Assembly (NCBI GenBank): GCA_017853235.1
Contig: JAFMJX010000094.1
Coordinates: 1 to 7,123 of the forward strand
Direction: 5' to 3'
From: Chitinophagaceae bacterium
Lineage (GTDB): Bacteria; Bacteroidota; Bacteroidia; Chitinophagales; Chitinophagaceae
DNA length: 7,123 nucleotides
Both the position numbers and the translations under genes were made by a program. Within the stretch, counting starts at the first letter, position 1, and each line of letters opens with the position of its first letter. The notes beneath the pieces are model-generated. The model was not told the origin of the DNA, searched no databases, and saw only the letters and a list, made by a program, of their open reading frames with translations. This document shows, piece after piece, positions 6,346 through 7,123 of this stretch.

Positions 6346-7123
6346 ATGTTTTTAATTATTTTAGGAATCATTGTGTTTTTTGCAGCAGGATCTGTAAAAA
6401 ATTTAAACTTACCCATTTCCCAGCATGTAGGCTCAATAAGAAGTGTGGGATTAGTGGTCATTGCATTAGGTATTCTTAGTTCTTGCATCAAACAAATTGA
6501 TGCAGGTCAAATTGGTGTAAAATCTTTGTTTGGAAAAGTGCAGGATGATATTTTATACAGCGGATTAAATTTTGTAAATCCTTTGGTTAGTATTAATACC
6601 ATTGATATTCGTACACAAAATTATACTATGAGTGGGGTTCATAATGAAGGGGATCAAGCTGGAGATGATGCCATTAGAGTCCTTACCGCTGATGGATTAG
6701 AAGTAGTGATAGATTTAACCGTATTGTATCGTGTTCAATCCGGGGAAGCACCCAATATCATTAGACAAATTGGGTATGATTTTAAAAATGTAATCGTACG
6801 ACCCATTACCAGAACTAAAATTAGGGACAACGCGGTGTATTATACAGCAGTGGATTTATATTCTGTAAAAAGAGATGAATTTCAAGCAAGAATTTTCAAA
6901 ACAATTGAAGCCAATTTGAAACAAAGAGGATTTGTTTTAGAGCAATTATTGGTTCGCAATATTACATTACCTGCCACAGTGAAAGCATCTATAGAAGATA
7001 AAATTAAAGCGGAGCAAGATGCTCAAAAAATGCAATTCGTGTTGCAAAAAGAAAAACAGGAAGCTGAACGTAAAAGAGTAGAAGCACAAGGTATTGCCGA
7101 CTATCAAAGAATCATAAGTTCTG
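6346..7123 (+). CDS. Prohibitin / SPFH (band 7) family membrane protein, N-terminal part (3' end outside window)
   Basis: An open frame of 259 codons runs from the ATG at 6346 to the window edge without a stop. The upstream in-frame stop is TAG at 6292 and no other ATG lies between. The product has two N-terminal hydrophobic segments (about residues 2-15 and 33-47). They are followed by the SPFH domain (about 50-230), with IDAGQIGVKSLFGKV, a DGLEVVIDLTVLYRV strand, the RPITRTKIRDN segment and the LLVRNITLPATVKASIEDKI ending. A charged helical coiled coil (KIKAEQDAQKMQ, KEKQEAERKRVEAQGIA) follows, typical of prohibitins. Family members form large ring-like membrane assemblies that organise lipid domains or protect membrane proteins from proteases; the specific client is unknown. 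Cys47 sits in LSSC at the end of the second segment, a lipobox-like spacing. The gene is transcribed away from the peptidase. Confidence 0.9.
   Translation, partial: MFLIILGIIVFFAAGSVKNLNLPISQHVGSIRSVGLVVIALGILSSCIKQIDAGQIGVKSLFGKVQDDILYSGLNFVNPLVSINTIDIRTQNYTMSGVHNEGDQAGDDAIRVLTADGLEVVIDLTVLYRVQSGEAPNIIRQIGYDFKNVIVRPITRTKIRDNAVYYTAVDLYSVKRDEFQARIFKTIEANLKQRGFVLEQLLVRNITLPATVKASIEDKIKAEQDAQKMQFVLQKEKQEAERKRVEAQGIADYQRIISS

Noticed and set aside
6303..6491. Minus-strand 62-codon frame at the start of the prohibitin gene
   Set aside because: It is antisense to a clear SPFH coding frame and covers the shared promoter region; no domain features.
1..7123. Mobile elements, CRISPR repeats, tRNA or rRNA genes, defence systems
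   Set aside because: No transposase or integrase frame, repeat-spacer pattern or structured RNA was seen by eye; almost all the sequence is accounted for by housekeeping-type genes.

Overview
The window reads as ordinary chromosomal DNA of a Bacteroidota bacterium. It is AT-rich (by eye about one third G+C), start codons lack clear Shine-Dalgarno sites, and the gene families are typical of that phylum: a cbb3-oxidase assembly block with FixG/CcoG, FixH and a TauE/SafE-like membrane protein; a response regulator fused to a CRP-type domain; a secreted M28 peptidase; and a prohibitin with two N-terminal hydrophobic segments. Genus cannot be fixed from this sequence. No RNA gene, insertion sequence, phage gene or CRISPR array was seen.

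Layout. Positions 1-2279 (+ strand) are the distal part of a cytochrome cbb3 oxidase biogenesis operon: the 3' part of ccoG/fixG (cut by the window edge), fixH, a six-helix TauE/SafE (DsbD_2-like) membrane protein, and an unrecognised 126-residue helical protein starting one base after the preceding stop codon. Positions 2281-4632 (- strand) hold a two-gene unit read toward the oxidase genes: a soluble PAS histidine kinase, then, 12 bases later, a REC-CRP fusion regulator. The two blocks converge with a single base between stop codons. A strong bidirectional hairpin terminator at 4664-4706 separates the kinase from an exported M28 carboxypeptidase-Q-like metallopeptidase (4759-6249, - strand). 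A divergent intergenic region then leads to a prohibitin/SPFH gene (6346 onward, + strand) that runs off the right edge.

How the genes may work together. CcoG, FixH and the TauE/SafE-like protein belong to copper and membrane handling during assembly of the high-affinity terminal oxidase used at low oxygen. The adjoining kinase has a PAS domain that aligns without gaps to the FixL haem pocket region, including the position of the haem-ligating histidine, and its partner combines a FixJ-like receiver with a FixK/FNR-like DNA-binding half in one chain. This suggests, but does not prove, a compact FixL-FixJ-FixK-like oxygen circuit beside the oxidase it might control. The peptidase and the prohibitin look like unrelated neighbours. 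The best candidate for a little-described system here is the kinase/REC-CRP pair with the unknown 126-residue protein; nothing in the window looks like a wholly new system.
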